Shown: in pieces, positions 41,746 through 51,675 of the stretch
How positions within the stretch are numbered: position 1 is the stretch's first letter
Layout of the letters: each line of letters begins with the position of its first letter
Origin: Lapidilactobacillus wuchangensis
GTDB taxonomy: Bacteria; Bacillota; Bacilli; Lactobacillales; Lactobacillaceae
Reading direction: 5' to 3'
DNA: 64,000 bases
Assembly: GCF_003946645.1 (NCBI RefSeq)
Contig: NZ_RHOU01000001.1
Span: 1-64,000, forward strand
Program-made: the position numbers and the translations under genes
The notes under the pieces: generated by a model
Databases searched by the model: none
Told to the model about the DNA's origin: nothing
The model's input: the letters and a program-made list of their open reading frames with translations, nothing else

Positions 41746-42879
41746 ATGAACGAAGAAATGCTCGGTGCGTTAGACGCACTGGAAAAAGAGAAAGGCATCA
41801 AAAAAGAAGTTGTCATTGAAGCGATTCAAGCAGCTTTGATTTCAGCTTACAAGCGTAATTATGGCCAAGCTCAGAACGTTGATGTGGAATTTGATCAACA
41901 GTCTGGCAATATCCATGTTTATGCCGTTAAAAAAGTGGTTGATGAAGTGGCTGATGATCGTTTAGAAATCAGTTTAACTGATGCTTTGAAGATCAATCGT
42001 GCTTATGAAGTTGGTGACGATATCAAACGCGAAGTGACACCAAAGAATTTTGGTCGAATTTCTGCGCAAACTGCTAAACAAGTCATTATGCAACGGTTAC
42101 GTGAAGCAGAGCGCTCTAAGATTTTCAACGAATATACCCAATATGAACATGAAATTATTCAAGGAACTGTTTTGCGGCGTGACAATAAGTTCATCTATGT
42201 TGACTTAGGTGACATTGAAGCAGTCATGAGTAAGCAAGACCAAATTCCTAATGAAGATTATCAAGTTCATGACAAAATCAAAGTTTTTGTCAGCAAAGTT
42301 GAAAACACCACTAAGGGCCCACAAGTTTTTGTTTCACGGACTAATCCTGAGCTCGTTAAACGCTTGTTTGAACAGGAAATTCCTGAAGTTTATGATGGCA
42401 CCGTTGAGCTAGTATCAATTGCTCGCGAAGCTGGTGACCGTTCGAAAGTTGCGGTTCGTTCAATGAATCCTAACGTCGATCCCGTCGGCACTTGCGTTGG
42501 TCCTAAAGGACAGCGAGTTCAGGCAATCGTCAACGAATTAAACGGCGAAAACATGGATATCGTCAAGTGGGAAGAAGATCCATCTGACTATATTGCTAAT
42601 GCGTTAAATCCGGCTGAAGTGATTGCCGTTCAATTCGATCAGGACAAGCGGGAATGCATGGTGATTGTACCAGATTATCAATTGTCATTAGCAATTGGTA
42701 AGCGTGGTCAAAATGCTCGCTTAGCTGCAAAATTAACTGGGTTTAAGATTGATATTAAACCAGAATCAGAAGTTGAGTTTGTCAGTGATGATGACGACAC
42801 AGCCAATGATCCGACTGACGCAGATTCATCTGATAATCAAAATGATGGTGCAACCACTACAACTGATTCTGAAGAATAG
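41746..42879 (+). CDS. nusA: Transcription termination/antitermination factor NusA
   Basis: A 377-aa NusA with the RNA-polymerase-binding N-terminal domain (about 1-125), S1 domain (IIQGTVLRRDNKFIYVDLG onward) and two KH domains (VDPVGTCVGPKGQRVQAI; SLAIGKRGQNARLAAKLTG). The C-terminus is a short acidic Asp/Thr-rich tail, as in Gram-positives, which lack the proteobacterial repeats. CAAGGAG precedes ATG 41746. Confidence 0.97.
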   Translation: MNEEMLGALDALEKEKGIKKEVVIEAIQAALISAYKRNYGQAQNVDVEFDQQSGNIHVYAVKKVVDEVADDRLEISLTDALKINRAYEVGDDIKREVTPKNFGRISAQTAKQVIMQRLREAERSKIFNEYTQYEHEIIQGTVLRRDNKFIYVDLGDIEAVMSKQDQIPNEDYQVHDKIKVFVSKVENTTKGPQVFVSRTNPELVKRLFEQEIPEVYDGTVELVSIAREAGDRSKVAVRSMNPNVDPVGTCVGPKGQRVQAIVNELNGENMDIVKWEEDPSDYIANALNPAEVIAVQFDQDKRECMVIVPDYQLSLAIGKRGQNARLAAKLTGFKIDIKPESEVEFVSDDDDTANDPTDADSSDNQNDGATTTTDSEE

Positions 42880-42893
42880 TGGGTGAGAAACAA

Positions 42894-43193
42894 ATGAAAA
42901 AACGTAAAATTCCCATGCGGCGTGATATTTTAACCAATGAAATGCGTCCTAAAAAAGAATTGATCCGCGTTGTCCGTAATAGTGATGGTGAAATTAGTCT
43001 CGATCCAACTGGTAAAAAACCAGGTCGTGGTGCTTACGTTTCCCTTGATCCAGAAGCGGTTCAACAAGCAAAGGCCAAACATCTGCTCGACAAGACTTTT
43101 GGTCAGAGTATCAATGCTGAATTTTATGATGAGCTTTATGCTTACGTTGATCATCAGAAGGCTCGTCAAGAATTATTTGGTGATCAAGGATGA
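42894..43193 (+). CDS. rnpM: RNase P modulator RnpM (YlxR, DUF448)
   Basis: A 99-aa DUF448/YlxR protein. The family core is visible as RKIPMRRDILTNEMRPKKEL, IRVVR and KKPGRGAYVS. YlxR was shown in B. subtilis to bind RNase P RNA and modulate its activity (renamed RnpM). The ATG at 42894 is chosen for its family-like MKKRKIP start; a GTG at 42879 touching the nusA stop is the alternative. The ribosome binding site GGGTGAG is weak, suggesting coupling to nusA translation. Confidence 0.92.
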   Translation: MKKRKIPMRRDILTNEMRPKKELIRVVRNSDGEISLDPTGKKPGRGAYVSLDPEAVQQAKAKHLLDKTFGQSINAEFYDELYAYVDHQKARQELFGDQG

Positions 43194-43504
43194 CCACAGG
43201 AATGAATCCACAACAACAAATTTTGCAACGATTGGGCTTAGCTCGTCGGGCGCAAAAATTAGTTTTGGGTGAAGAGTTTGTGGTAGCCGCAGCACAGAAG
43301 CAACAATTAGCGCTAATTTTCTTAGCGAGTGATACTGGAACAAATACGAATAAACGAATTAAAAACAAAGCAAATTTCTATCAGATTCCCTTGATTGAAA
43401 TTTTCACTGCAGAGCAATTATCACAAGCAATCGGCCAAGCGCGCAAAGTTATTGGCGTGACTGATGCCGGATTTGCTAAAGGTATGGTGAGTTTGATGCA
43501 GTAG
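43190..43504 (+). CDS. ylxQ: L7Ae-family RNA-binding protein YlxQ
   Basis: A protein of about 104 aa of the L7Ae/L30e/Gadd45 family encoded between rnpM and infB, as in Bacillus. LGLARRAQKLVLGEE and the C-terminal VIGVTDAGFAKGMVSL match the family. The ATG at 43190 overlaps the rnpM stop by four bases (ATGA); ATG 43202 (MNPQQQ) is an alternative start with AAGGATG upstream. Members bind kink-turn RNA in other species; the role of YlxQ is not settled. Confidence 0.9.
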   Translation: MTTGMNPQQQILQRLGLARRAQKLVLGEEFVVAAAQKQQLALIFLASDTGTNTNKRIKNKANFYQIPLIEIFTAEQLSQAIGQARKVIGVTDAGFAKGMVSLMQ

Positions 43505-43520
43505 TTGAGGAGTGTGAAAT

Positions 43521-46500
43521 ATGGGGAAAACACGCGTATATGAATTAGCGAAGGAACTTAATATTCCAAGTAAATCCGTGATTAATGAGGCAAAAGCTTT
43601 AGGAATCGAATTGAAGAACCACATGTCGACTTTAGATGATCAGCAAGTTGGTCAAGTTAAGGGTCATTTGTCAGGTGCTGCTACCAGCACTGCTAAGAAG
43701 CCTGCAGCTGCGTCTAAACCTGTGGCAACATCTAAGCAGCCAGTCGCTGACAAGCCAGTAGCAAAGCCAGTTACTAAACCGGCAGCAACTCAAGCAGCAA
43801 CAACTAAGCCAGCAGCGAAACCTGCTGGTAAGCCAAGTGCGCATCAAGCACATGATGATGGCAAGACGAAGATCAAGATTACTTCAATTCGCCGGGAATT
43901 CAGTCAAGATGCTAAAAAGGCTGAACGTCCTAACGGAAATCGCAATTCACAAAATCAAAATAATGTTCGCCACGAGAATGGTCAAAATCAGTCAACTAAT
44001 CGTAGTACTGACAGTCGACCAAACCGCGTTAATAACAACGGTAATCGCCCGAACACAGGCAACAATACTCGTCCGAATGTGAATAACAATAATGGACGAC
44101 CACAAAACCGTTTTAATAGTAACAATAGCAATAATACGAATAACAACGGCCCCCGCAATGATAACAATCGTCGCAATGACCGTAATCGTAATAACAATAA
44201 TAACCAACGGCGTAATCAGACTGGTGTTAGCGCACCACGGCCAGCAGCAGCTAATGCTGGATTACGTCATTTGCAACAATATAAGGAACAAGCTGCCCAA
44301 ACGCAAGCTTCAATCAAGCAAGAGCGTGATGATGAGCAACGTCGGATCAAACGCCAACGTGAAGAACGGGCTGAAGCTGCTAAGAAGCGGGCTGAACAAG
44401 CTAAGCAACCACGTTCAACTGCTGCTAAAAGCAACCATTCTGCAAATGGGAATGGCAGTACTAACAATCGTAACAACAATAATAACAGCAACAACAATAA
44501 TCGTCGGCCAGTAGCTCGTCCAGCTGCAGCTAAGCCAACAACTTCTGCAGCACCACAAGCACAACCGACGGCTGCTAAGAACGATCAATCTCGTGAAGAG
44601 AAGAAAAAGGTTTATACCCATAATGCGCCTTCACGTCAGGATCGTAATTTTGGCAATAACAATAATCCTGGTAGCAGTTATAATCCGAATAACCGTAAGA
44701 AGAATAAGCGGAAACAACGGGCACAACAACGTCACCAAGTTAAGAAAGTCATGCCACAACGTAAGGATCGGCCATTGCCAGAAACCTTGGTTTATACTGA
44801 CGGCATGAACGCGCAAGACTTAGGTAAGTTATTGCATCGTGAACCAGCTGAAATTGTTAAGAAGTTATTCATGCTTGGCGTGATGATCAACCAGAACCAG
44901 TCGCTTGATAAGGATACAATTGAATTATTAGCGACTGATTACGGCATCAATGCCCAACAAAAAGTTGAAGAAGATTTATCTGATATTGATAAGATCTTCA
45001 ACGAAGAGAATAGCAACCAAGATCATTTGGAATCACGGCCACCAGTTGTCACCATCATGGGTCACGTTGACCATGGTAAAACAACCTTGCTTGACCGTTT
45101 ACGCCATTCTCATGTCACTGCTGGTGAGGCCGGTGGGATTACTCAGCATATTGGTGCTTATCAAGTTAAGCTCAAGAATCGGGTCATTACTTTCTTGGAT
45201 ACGCCAGGACATGCCGCTTTCACTAACATGCGGGCGCGTGGTGCCGACGTCACAGATATCGTTGTGTTAGTTGTTGCCGCTGACGATGGTGTGATGCCAC
45301 AGACCATCGAAGCTATCAACCATGCTAAGGCAGCCAATGCCCCAATTATCGTCGCTGTTAACAAGATTGATAAGCCAGGTGCTAATCCTAACCACGTGAT
45401 GGAACAATTAACTGAATATGAATTGATTCCTGAGTCATGGGGTGGCGACACGATTTTCGTTGAAATTTCCGCGAAGATGGGCACTAACATTGACGAATTA
45501 TTGGAAATGATTTTACTTGAAGCTGACATTCTTGAATTGAAAGCTAATCCAAGTCAAAAAGCTGTCGGGACTGTTCTGGAAGCTCGTTTGGATAAAGGTA
45601 AAGGACCAGTGGCTTCATTGTTGGTTCAACAAGGGACTTTGCATACTGGTGATCCAATTGTCGTTGGTAATACCTTTGGCCGTGTGCGGGTAATGACCAA
45701 TGATCATGGTCGTCGGGTCAAAGATGCTTTGCCATCTGAACCAGTGGAAATCACTGGTTTGAATGATGTGCCAGATGCTGCTGATCACTTTGCTGTCTTT
45801 GAAGATGAAAAGTCTGCTCGGGCTGCTGGTGAGGAACGGGCTAAGCGGGCTCAATTAGTTGAGCGGAGCAAGTCACATCGCGTTACTTTGGATAACCTCT
45901 TTGAAACAATGAAAGAGGGCGAACTTAAGGAAATCGACGTGATCATCAAGGCCGATGTTCAAGGTTCAGCTGAAGCATTAGCTGGTAGCTTGCAAAAGAT
46001 CGACGTTGCTGGTGTTCGTGTTAATATCATTCACCAAGCCGTTGGTGCCATTAATGAAAGTGATGTTACTTTAGCTTCGGCAAGTAATGCCATCATCATT
46101 GGTTTCAACGTTCGACCAACACCACAAGCAAAAGCACAAGCTAAAACTGAAAATGTTGATATTCGCTTGCATAACGTTATCTATCGTGCGATTGATGAAA
46201 TCGAACATGCGATGAAGGGTATGTTGGAACCTGAGTACGAAGAACAAGTTACTGGTGATTTAACTGTCCGGGAACTTTATAAAGTTTCTAAGTTAGGCAC
46301 AATTGCTGGTTGCTATGTCAACAATGGTAGCATTCAACGTAACTCCGGCGTACGTTTGATCCGTAATGGGATCGTTATTTACGACGGTAAGTTAGCTTCC
46401 TTGAAACGCTTCAAGGATGATGCCAAAGAAGTCGGCCAAGGCTTCGAATGTGGGATCATGATCGAAAACTATAATGATATTAAAGTTGACGATCAAATTG

Positions 46501-46535
46501 AAGCTTATGTCATGAAGGAAGTTCCAGCCAAATAA
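43521..46535 (+). CDS. infB: Translation initiation factor IF-2
   Basis: A 1004-aa GTPase that brings initiator tRNA to the 30S subunit. N-terminal IF2_N domain ([18 protein letters not shown]), a long low-complexity linker rich in Ala/Lys/Pro and then Asn/Arg (about residues 130-330, with runs of four or five Asn), a second IF2_N domain (about 425-476), and the G domain with GHVDHGKTT near 514, DTPGHAAF and NKID. Domains II-IV follow. The Asn-rich linker is longer and more biased than in most relatives. TTGAGGAG precedes ATG 43521. Confidence 0.97.
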   Translation: MGKTRVYELAKELNIPSKSVINEAKALGIELKNHMSTLDDQQVGQVKGHLSGAATSTAKKPAAASKPVATSKQPVADKPVAKPVTKPAATQAATTKPAAKPAGKPSAHQAHDDGKTKIKITSIRREFSQDAKKAERPNGNRNSQNQNNVRHENGQNQSTNRSTDSRPNRVNNNGNRPNTGNNTRPNVNNNNGRPQNRFNSNNSNNTNNNGPRNDNNRRNDRNRNNNNNQRRNQTGVSAPRPAAANAGLRHLQQYKEQAAQTQASIKQERDDEQRRIKRQREERAEAAKKRAEQAKQPRSTAAKSNHSANGNGSTNNRNNNNNSNNNNRRPVARPAAAKPTTSAAPQAQPTAAKNDQSREEKKKVYTHNAPSRQDRNFGNNNNPGSSYNPNNRKKNKRKQRAQQRHQVKKVMPQRKDRPLPETLVYTDGMNAQDLGKLLHREPAEIVKKLFMLGVMINQNQSLDKDTIELLATDYGINAQQKVEEDLSDIDKIFNEENSNQDHLESRPPVVTIMGHVDHGKTTLLDRLRHSHVTAGEAGGITQHIGAYQVKLKNRVITFLDTPGHAAFTNMRARGADVTDIVVLVVAADDGVMPQTIEAINHAKAANAPIIVAVNKIDKPGANPNHVMEQLTEYELIPESWGGDTIFVEISAKMGTNIDELLEMILLEADILELKANPSQKAVGTVLEARLDKGKGPVASLLVQQGTLHTGDPIVVGNTFGRVRVMTNDHGRRVKDALPSEPVEITGLNDVPDAADHFAVFEDEKSARAAGEERAKRAQLVERSKSHRVTLDNLFETMKEGELKEIDVIIKADVQGSAEALAGSLQKIDVAGVRVNIIHQAVGAINESDVTLASASNAIIIGFNVRPTPQAKAQAKTENVDIRLHNVIYRAIDEIEHAMKGMLEPEYEEQVTGDLTVRELYKVSKLGTIAGCYVNNGSIQRNSGVRLIRNGIVIYDGKLASLKRFKDDAKEVGQGFECGIMIENYNDIKVDDQIEAYVMKEVPAK

Positions 46536-46552
46536 GGCAGGAGGGACTTAAA

Positions 46553-46909
46553 ATGAAACATCGAATTGGTCGTGTTGAACAAGAAATTCAACGTGAGGTT
46601 AATGACATTCTACTCAAACGGGTTCGTGATCCGCGAGTTGAGGGTGTAACCATTACTGGCGTTGAATTAACTGGTGATTTACAACACGCAAAAATTTATT
46701 ATAGTATCTTATCAAACGCTGCTTCTGATGCCGAAAAGGCGCAGGCAGGGTTGGATAAAGCCAGCGGTTTGATTCGCCGCGAACTTGGTGCTCGGATCAA
46801 AATCTATAAGATTCCTGATCTAACCTTTGTCCAAGATGAATCAGTTCGTTATGGCGAACATATTGATCAGTTGATTAATCAGCTGCATCAACAAGAGCGT
46901 GAAAAATAA
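46553..46909 (+). CDS. rbfA: Ribosome-binding factor A
   Basis: A 118-aa KH-fold protein needed for late 30S maturation. Family motifs are [38 protein letters not shown] and [26 protein letters not shown] precedes ATG 46553. Last gene of the operon. Confidence 0.97.
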   Translation: MKHRIGRVEQEIQREVNDILLKRVRDPRVEGVTITGVELTGDLQHAKIYYSILSNAASDAEKAQAGLDKASGLIRRELGARIKIYKIPDLTFVQDESVRYGEHIDQLINQLHQQEREK

Positions 46910-46918
46910 GTGCATCAA

Positions 46919-46963
46919 TAAAAAGATTGTCCTTACTTGATAAGAGTGGGGCAATCTTTTTTT
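46919..46963 (+). terminator. Intrinsic terminator after rbfA
   Basis: AAAAAGATTG / CAATCTTTTTTT stem with inner TCC/GGG pairing and T7 tract. The operon is closed before repeat E4 begins. Confidence 0.88.
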
Positions 46964-46994
46964 GTGCGTAAAGAATGAGAAGATGTTGAAATAA

Positions 46995-47625
46995 AATTGA
47001 GTCTGACGCCATTGCGGATTGCGGAACATGTTGGACATCGATCTGAGCTTATTAGCTTAGGGAAAAGTTGGCGTCAAGCCTTCCCAAATTTGAAGAGGTG
47101 GTGGCGGCGCAATTTGAGGGGCGTGGAACGCCATGGGCATTGATCTGAGCTCATTGCTTCGCAACAATCTCAGATACAAGCCTTATTCTAACCGTTAAAG
47201 CGGCAAGAATAATTTCATGGCTGACGCCAATTGCGCCGCCACCACCTGATGAAACTAACAGAATTGCTCACCACTATTTGGCCGAACCAGATTGTGGTGT
47301 TACAAAAACATTGTGACAGCTCTATTTTCCAATAGAGTTGTCACACCGATTTTTTGTGCTACTTAACTATTACTACCGATTGAATTGAGTTTCTGAATTC
47401 CGCTAACACTGCCTTAAACGCTAAAAACTGTGAAGTGCACTAACTCAACTCCAGACGGAATGGAGGGCGTGGTTGTCAGCCGCCAAATTTGTCTTGCCGC
47501 TTTAGCGGTTAGACAAAGGCTCGTATTTGAAACAATTGTGGTTTTCAATTGGTTCAAATCGATGCCGGCAGCGTTCCACAACCAGCAAACCCGGAATGGA
47601 GTCAGACTCAATCCTATTTCAACAC
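46995..47625 (+). repeat. Large inverted-repeat element, full copy E4 with double left arm
   Basis: The left side (46995-47250) contains two successive modules and is close to the reverse complement of E1, including the closing pair GGCGCAATT / AATTGCGCC. The central hairpin is at 47312-47356. The right arm (47464-47595) matches E2 closely. A degraded arm fragment (GTTCAAATCGATG ... TACAAC) follows at about 47660-47690. No gene is supported between rbfA and truB. Confidence 0.85.
47312..47356 (+). terminator. Central hairpin terminator of E4
   Basis: TGTGACAGCTCTATT / AATAGAGTTGTCACA near-perfect stem with a TTCC loop, then a T6 run after CCGA. The sequence differs completely from the E2 core although the position is the same. 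Confidence 0.8.
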
Positions 47626-47769
47626 CCTCATCAAGTTTTAACGGTTTTAAATTTTGGTCTTTAATTGGTTCAAATCGATGTTCTACAACTTAAAATGGTT
47701 ATGGCTACAGCCTAATTACTAGACAACTTGTGCTATACTGAAATTATTAAATTTTTAGGGAGTTACAGC

Positions 47770-48675
47770 ATGAACGGGATTATGCCATTATATAAGCCGC
47801 GAGGAATGACTAGCGGTGACTGCGTTTATAAATTACGGAAAATTTTGCATGAACGGCGCATTGGCCACACTGGCACCTTGGACCCTGATGTGGATGGTGT
47901 TTTGCCAATCTGCATTGGTCAAGGGACTAAATTAGTCAATCGTTTGTTAGCAGGCGGCAAGGTTTATCAAGGCGAGATTACGCTAGGTTTTGCCACCACG
48001 ACTGAGGATTTAAGTGGCGACGTAATTAAGCGCGTTGAACTAACGCAAGCACCTACGGATGAGCAAATTGATCAAGCTTTATTGCAACTCACTGGCAAGA
48101 TCAAGCAAATTCCGCCCATGTATTCGGCGGTTAAAGTGGCCGGCCGGCGGTTATATGATTATGCGCGAGCTGGTGAAACAGTTGAGCGTCCCGTTCGACA
48201 AATTGAAGTGAGTCAGTTTACTAGAACTTCTGCCGTAACTTTTGATGAAACTAGCGGCGTGGCGCGGTTCAATTTTGAAGTGCATTGTTCCAAGGGGACT
48301 TACGTTCGAACTTTGGCAACTGATTGTGGTGTGATTTTAGGAATTCCCTCAGTGATGTCCTCGCTGACACGATTAGAAAGTGCTGGCATTACGTTGGCAG
48401 AAACCGTGACTTTGGCACAAGTGGCCGACGCTGCTGCGGCACAACAGTTGGCACCAGTTTTATGGCCATTGGAGCGTGTTCTGGCGAATTTACCTCAAGT
48501 TGATTTAACCAGTGAACAGTGGGAAAAAGTAAAAAATGGGAATTCACTCGCGCTGAACAGTGACGCGCCGGAAGTGACTTTAGTTTATCAACAAAAGATT
48601 AAAGCTATTTATCAAGCCAGTGCGGAACAGCCAGGGCTATATCGCGCCCAAACAATGTTATTACAAAATGATTAG
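47770..48675 (+). CDS. truB: tRNA pseudouridine-55 synthase
   Basis: A 301-aa enzyme that makes pseudouridine 55 in tRNA. The catalytic motif is GHTGTLDPDVDG with Asp38. MPLYKPRGMTSGDCV and GKIKQIPPMYSAVKVAGRRLYDYAR are family signatures. The start is ATG 47770 behind GGGAG; the longer frame has no ribosome binding site. A -10 like TATACT (47734-47739) suggests a promoter between repeat E4 and the gene. ribF follows after 20 bases. Confidence 0.96.
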   Translation: MNGIMPLYKPRGMTSGDCVYKLRKILHERRIGHTGTLDPDVDGVLPICIGQGTKLVNRLLAGGKVYQGEITLGFATTTEDLSGDVIKRVELTQAPTDEQIDQALLQLTGKIKQIPPMYSAVKVAGRRLYDYARAGETVERPVRQIEVSQFTRTSAVTFDETSGVARFNFEVHCSKGTYVRTLATDCGVILGIPSVMSSLTRLESAGITLAETVTLAQVADAAAAQQLAPVLWPLERVLANLPQVDLTSEQWEKVKNGNSLALNSDAPEVTLVYQQKIKAIYQASAEQPGLYRAQTMLLQND

Positions 48676-48695
48676 TAGAGAAGGAGTTTCTTGCC

Positions 48696-49673
48696 TTGCA
48701 AGTCATTCAACTAAAATATCCGCTTGACTTAATCCAAACTAATACTGAAGCTAAAGTGATGGCTTTAGGTTTTTTTGATGGGGTCCATCGTGGTCATCAA
48801 GCAGTGATTAAACGGGCTGTTAAAATCGGTCATGACCGACAATTACCGGTGGCCGTGATGACTTTTAATTTGTATCCCGGGATTGTTTTTAATAAAGTTA
48901 AGGCCAGTGAGTTTACCTATCTTTCGTCAGTTGCGCGCAAAGCAGCTATTATGGCAGATTTAGGCGTGGATTTACTTTATGTGGTTGACTTTACTCAGGC
49001 AGTTGGTCAGTTGCAACCTCAAGATTTTGTTGATCAATTCTTAGTTGACTTAGGTGTCAAAGTGGCGGTGGCTGGTTTTGATTATACTTATGGCCGGCCG
49101 ATTGAACGAGCGAATATGGCAGTTCTGCCTGACTATGCCCAAGGTCGTTTTGAGGTGGTCACTGTAGCTGAACAAACTTATCAACAACACAAAATATCGT
49201 CAACGGCGATTCGGACGGCCCTGGCTGACGGCGACGTTGACTTGGCTGATGAATTATTAGGCTATCCTTATCAGACTCAAGGAACCGTGGTTCATGGTGA
49301 AGCACGCGGCCGTGAACTTGGTTTTCCCACGGCTAATGTGGCCTCAACTGACAATCAACGTTGGCCGGGGATCGGCATTTATGCCACGGCCATTCAAGTG
49401 CAGGGGCGTTGGTACCCAGCAATGACTTCCGTTGGTCGTAATGTAACTTTTGGCGATAATCGGCCAGTGACAGTGGAAGTGAATATTTTGGATTTCAACC
49501 AAGATATTTATGATCAAACCGTTGATCTTCGTTGGTATCATTATTTACGTGGTGAAGTGAAGTTTACTGGTGCTGCCGGGTTGATTACTCAGTTAAAGCA
49601 GGATGAACAGGCGACCCGCGATTATTTCCAAAATTATTCGCTGGAGAAAGAAGTTAATGATGTCCCAAGATAA
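48696..49673 (+). CDS. ribF: Bifunctional riboflavin kinase / FAD synthetase
   Basis: A 325-aa two-domain enzyme making FMN and FAD. The N-terminal nucleotidyl-transferase domain has LGFFDGVHRGHQAVI and SSTAIRTAL; the C-terminal kinase domain has VVHGEARGRELGFPTANV and VEVNILDFNQDIY. TTG 48696 lies nine bases after AAGGAG. It overlaps hemW by 17 bases. Confidence 0.96.
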   Translation: MQVIQLKYPLDLIQTNTEAKVMALGFFDGVHRGHQAVIKRAVKIGHDRQLPVAVMTFNLYPGIVFNKVKASEFTYLSSVARKAAIMADLGVDLLYVVDFTQAVGQLQPQDFVDQFLVDLGVKVAVAGFDYTYGRPIERANMAVLPDYAQGRFEVVTVAEQTYQQHKISSTAIRTALADGDVDLADELLGYPYQTQGTVVHGEARGRELGFPTANVASTDNQRWPGIGIYATAIQVQGRWYPAMTSVGRNVTFGDNRPVTVEVNILDFNQDIYDQTVDLRWYHYLRGEVKFTGAAGLITQLKQDEQATRDYFQNYSLEKEVNDVPR

Positions 49674-50817
49674 TCAGTCTCAAAAAGCGGCCGTATATAT
49701 CCACATTCCGTTTTGTAGCCATCTTTGCTATTATTGCAATTTTAATAAGGTTCTGATTCAAGGCCAACCAGTTCAAGAATATTTGACAGCGTTATTGAAG
49801 GAAATCAAATTAACGCTAGCCCAGTATCCTAACACCGAGATTGGAACGATTTATATTGGTGGTGGTACGCCCAGTGCTTTGACAGTTCCCCAATTAGATT
49901 ATTTAATGACTGGGTTAAATGAACTGTTGCCCATTCATGGCCAGGAATTTACTTTTGAAGCGAATCCAAATGATTTGTTAGGTCAAGAGAAACTAGCTTT
50001 GTTACGCCAAGCTGGTGTCAATCGACTGAGCATTGGCGTGCAATCCTTTAATGACGATGTGTTGCAAAAAATTGGCCGGACGCATACTGCAGCTGAAGCT
50101 AAACAAGCAGTTTATAATGCCAAGACAGCAGGCTTTGATAATATGTCGATCGATTTAATTTATCGGTTACCAGGCCAGGATACAGTTGATTTTAAAAATA
50201 GTTTGACACAAGCTTTGGCCTTGGATATTCCCCATTATGCAACTTATTCGCTGATTCTTGAGCAACGGACGGTTTTCTATAATTTAATGCGGCGGGGTAA
50301 GTTACATTTGCCATCCCAAGATATGGAAGCAGATATGTATCAGCTAGCAATGGATATGTTTGCCGAACATGGTGTTGAGCAATATGAAATTAGTAATTTT
50401 GCTAAGCCTGGTTTTCAATCACAACACAATTTGGTTTATTGGCATAATGAGCATTATTTCGGCTTTGGTGCTGGGGCATCCGGCTACCTGAATAATACGC
50501 GCTATCAGAATTTCGGTCCGATTCAACAATATCTCAAACCACTTCAGCAAGATCAATTACCGGTTTTAAATACGGAAAACATTACTGAGGATCAGCAAAT
50601 CGAAGAGCAAATGTTTTTAGGCTTGCGATTGAATGCCGGTGTTAGCAAATCACGTTTTGAAAAACGGTTTGGTCGCAGTATTAGTGCAGTCTATCCAACC
50701 GTGATTCCCAAGTTGTTAGCGGCAGATTTAATTACAGAAACCGCCGACGCTTATACGTTAACGCCGCATGGTCGTTTTATTGGCAATGATGTTTTTGAAG
50801 AGTTTATGTTGGTTTAA
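49657..50817 (+). CDS. hemW: Radical SAM heme chaperone HemW-like protein
   Basis: A 386-aa radical SAM protein. The [4Fe-4S] site is CX3CX2C with Cys20, Cys24 and Cys27 (IPFCSHLCYYCNF), followed by IGGGTPSAL and EANPND. It belongs to the HemW branch (often mis-annotated as coproporphyrinogen oxidase HemN), which binds heme and delivers it to proteins in characterised members. GGAGAAAG precedes ATG 49657 (ATG 49660 is equally possible). Many lactobacilli make no heme but use imported heme, so its task here is open. Confidence 0.9.
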   Translation: MMSQDNQSQKAAVYIHIPFCSHLCYYCNFNKVLIQGQPVQEYLTALLKEIKLTLAQYPNTEIGTIYIGGGTPSALTVPQLDYLMTGLNELLPIHGQEFTFEANPNDLLGQEKLALLRQAGVNRLSIGVQSFNDDVLQKIGRTHTAAEAKQAVYNAKTAGFDNMSIDLIYRLPGQDTVDFKNSLTQALALDIPHYATYSLILEQRTVFYNLMRRGKLHLPSQDMEADMYQLAMDMFAEHGVEQYEISNFAKPGFQSQHNLVYWHNEHYFGFGAGASGYLNNTRYQNFGPIQQYLKPLQQDQLPVLNTENITEDQQIEEQMFLGLRLNAGVSKSRFEKRFGRSISAVYPTVIPKLLAADLITETADAYTLTPHGRFIGNDVFEEFMLV

Positions 50818-50861
50818 TGCCGACTACTTTGAGTGCAAGGCTAGCGTTGTCATGATTTAAA

Positions 50862-51414
50862 AGTTGGTTTTGAGCAGAATGGCGGACAACTCCGTTGCGG
50901 CCGGCGGGTTGTGGAACGCTGTGGCTGTCGATTTGAGCTTATTGCTTTCAGCAACAATCTCAAATACGAGGCTTTGACTAGCTGCTAAAGCAGCAAGACA
51001 AATTTCACAGCTGACGCCAATCGCCCAGCAACCACCAGATAAAACTAACAGAATTCAGCACCACTAATTAGAAAAGCAGATTGAAGTAAACTACTAGGCC
51101 TGTTTGACAAGCTTTCTGGATTAAACCAGAAACTGCCAGATAGGCTTTTTTGATGTTACTATTCAGTTGTGGCAACAATTTGAATCAAGTTGATCTATCC
51201 CATTACAATTGCCTTAACCACTAACAAAGCTGAAGTGAACCACCTCAACTCCAGACGGAATGGAGGGATCTTGGCGTCAGCCGCCAAATTATTGTTAGTG
51301 CTTTAGCACTTACAATAAGACCTGTATTGAAGACTTTTGAAAAAAGGCTTCAATCAGCGTCGGCCGCGTTCCACGCCAAGCAGCCCGGAATACAGTCAGA
51401 CGCAATTCCGTTTT
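50862..51414 (+). repeat. Large inverted-repeat element, full copy E5
   Basis: Left arm about 50890-51045, central hairpin 51096-51152, right arm 51263-51388. The right arm is the most diverged: its closing helix is TTGGCG / CGCCAA instead of GGTTGT / ACAACC, its first hairpin is TATTGT-T-AGTGC / GCACT-T-ACAATA, and its second is TTGAAG / CTTCAA. All three keep pairing. Confidence 0.85.
51096..51152 (+). terminator. Central hairpin terminator of E5
   Basis: AGGCCTGTTTG / CAGATAGGCTT imperfect stem with TCTGG/CCAGA inside, followed by T6. First terminator-like site after hemW, which has none of its own. Confidence 0.7.
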
Positions 51415-51593
51415 AATACCTTCACCAAGTTTCAGTGTCAGACCAACCTTATCGCAGAATTAAAGTTTCCTAGCTTTTTTCAACTGATCATGATCCTACT
51501 TCAGTCAGCATAATCGCAACGCGTCCATGGTTTGAGCCAACCTCGGTCTGGAGTCCGATTTTGGCTTTTTTTGAAAATAATTGGTGCGTTTCC

Positions 51594-51622
51594 TTGACTT
51601 TAAAGGCAGTGATTGTTATATT
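51594..51622 (+). promoter_or_regulatory. Sigma-A promoter of hrcA operon
   Basis: TTGACT (51594-51599), 17-bp spacer, TATATT (51617-51622), with CIRCE starting 12 bases further. The 180 bases between E5 and this promoter show no gene. Confidence 0.85.
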
Positions 51623-51633
51623 TTATAGTGTTG

Positions 51634-51660
51634 TTAGCACTCATAACAATCAAGTGCTAA
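51634..51660 (+). promoter_or_regulatory. CIRCE operator
   Basis: TTAGCACTC - 9 nt - AAGTGCTAA, matching the CIRCE inverted repeat with one deviation (consensus right arm GAGTGCTAA). HrcA should bind here and repress the operon until heat stress. Confidence 0.95.
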
Positions 51661-51675
51661 AAAGAGGTGATTTCG

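Noticed and set aside
43988..44640. Several long open frames on other strands and frames within infB
   Set aside because: They arise from the low-complexity AAT/AAC-rich linker of IF-2 and encode only runs of Ile, Val or Leu without ribosome binding sites.
47414..47611. A 65-codon open frame on the minus strand, with close relatives at 20050-20247 and 57255-57476
   Set aside because: The similar translations all fall inside the right arm of the large repeat and follow from its conserved structured sequence. They have no ribosome binding site, and the frame is interrupted or shifted in copies E3 and E5.
49657..50817. Annotation as coproporphyrinogen III oxidase HemN
   Set aside because: The CX3CX2C radical SAM core and length fit the HemW chaperone branch, which lacks oxidase activity, and no heme synthesis genes are nearby.
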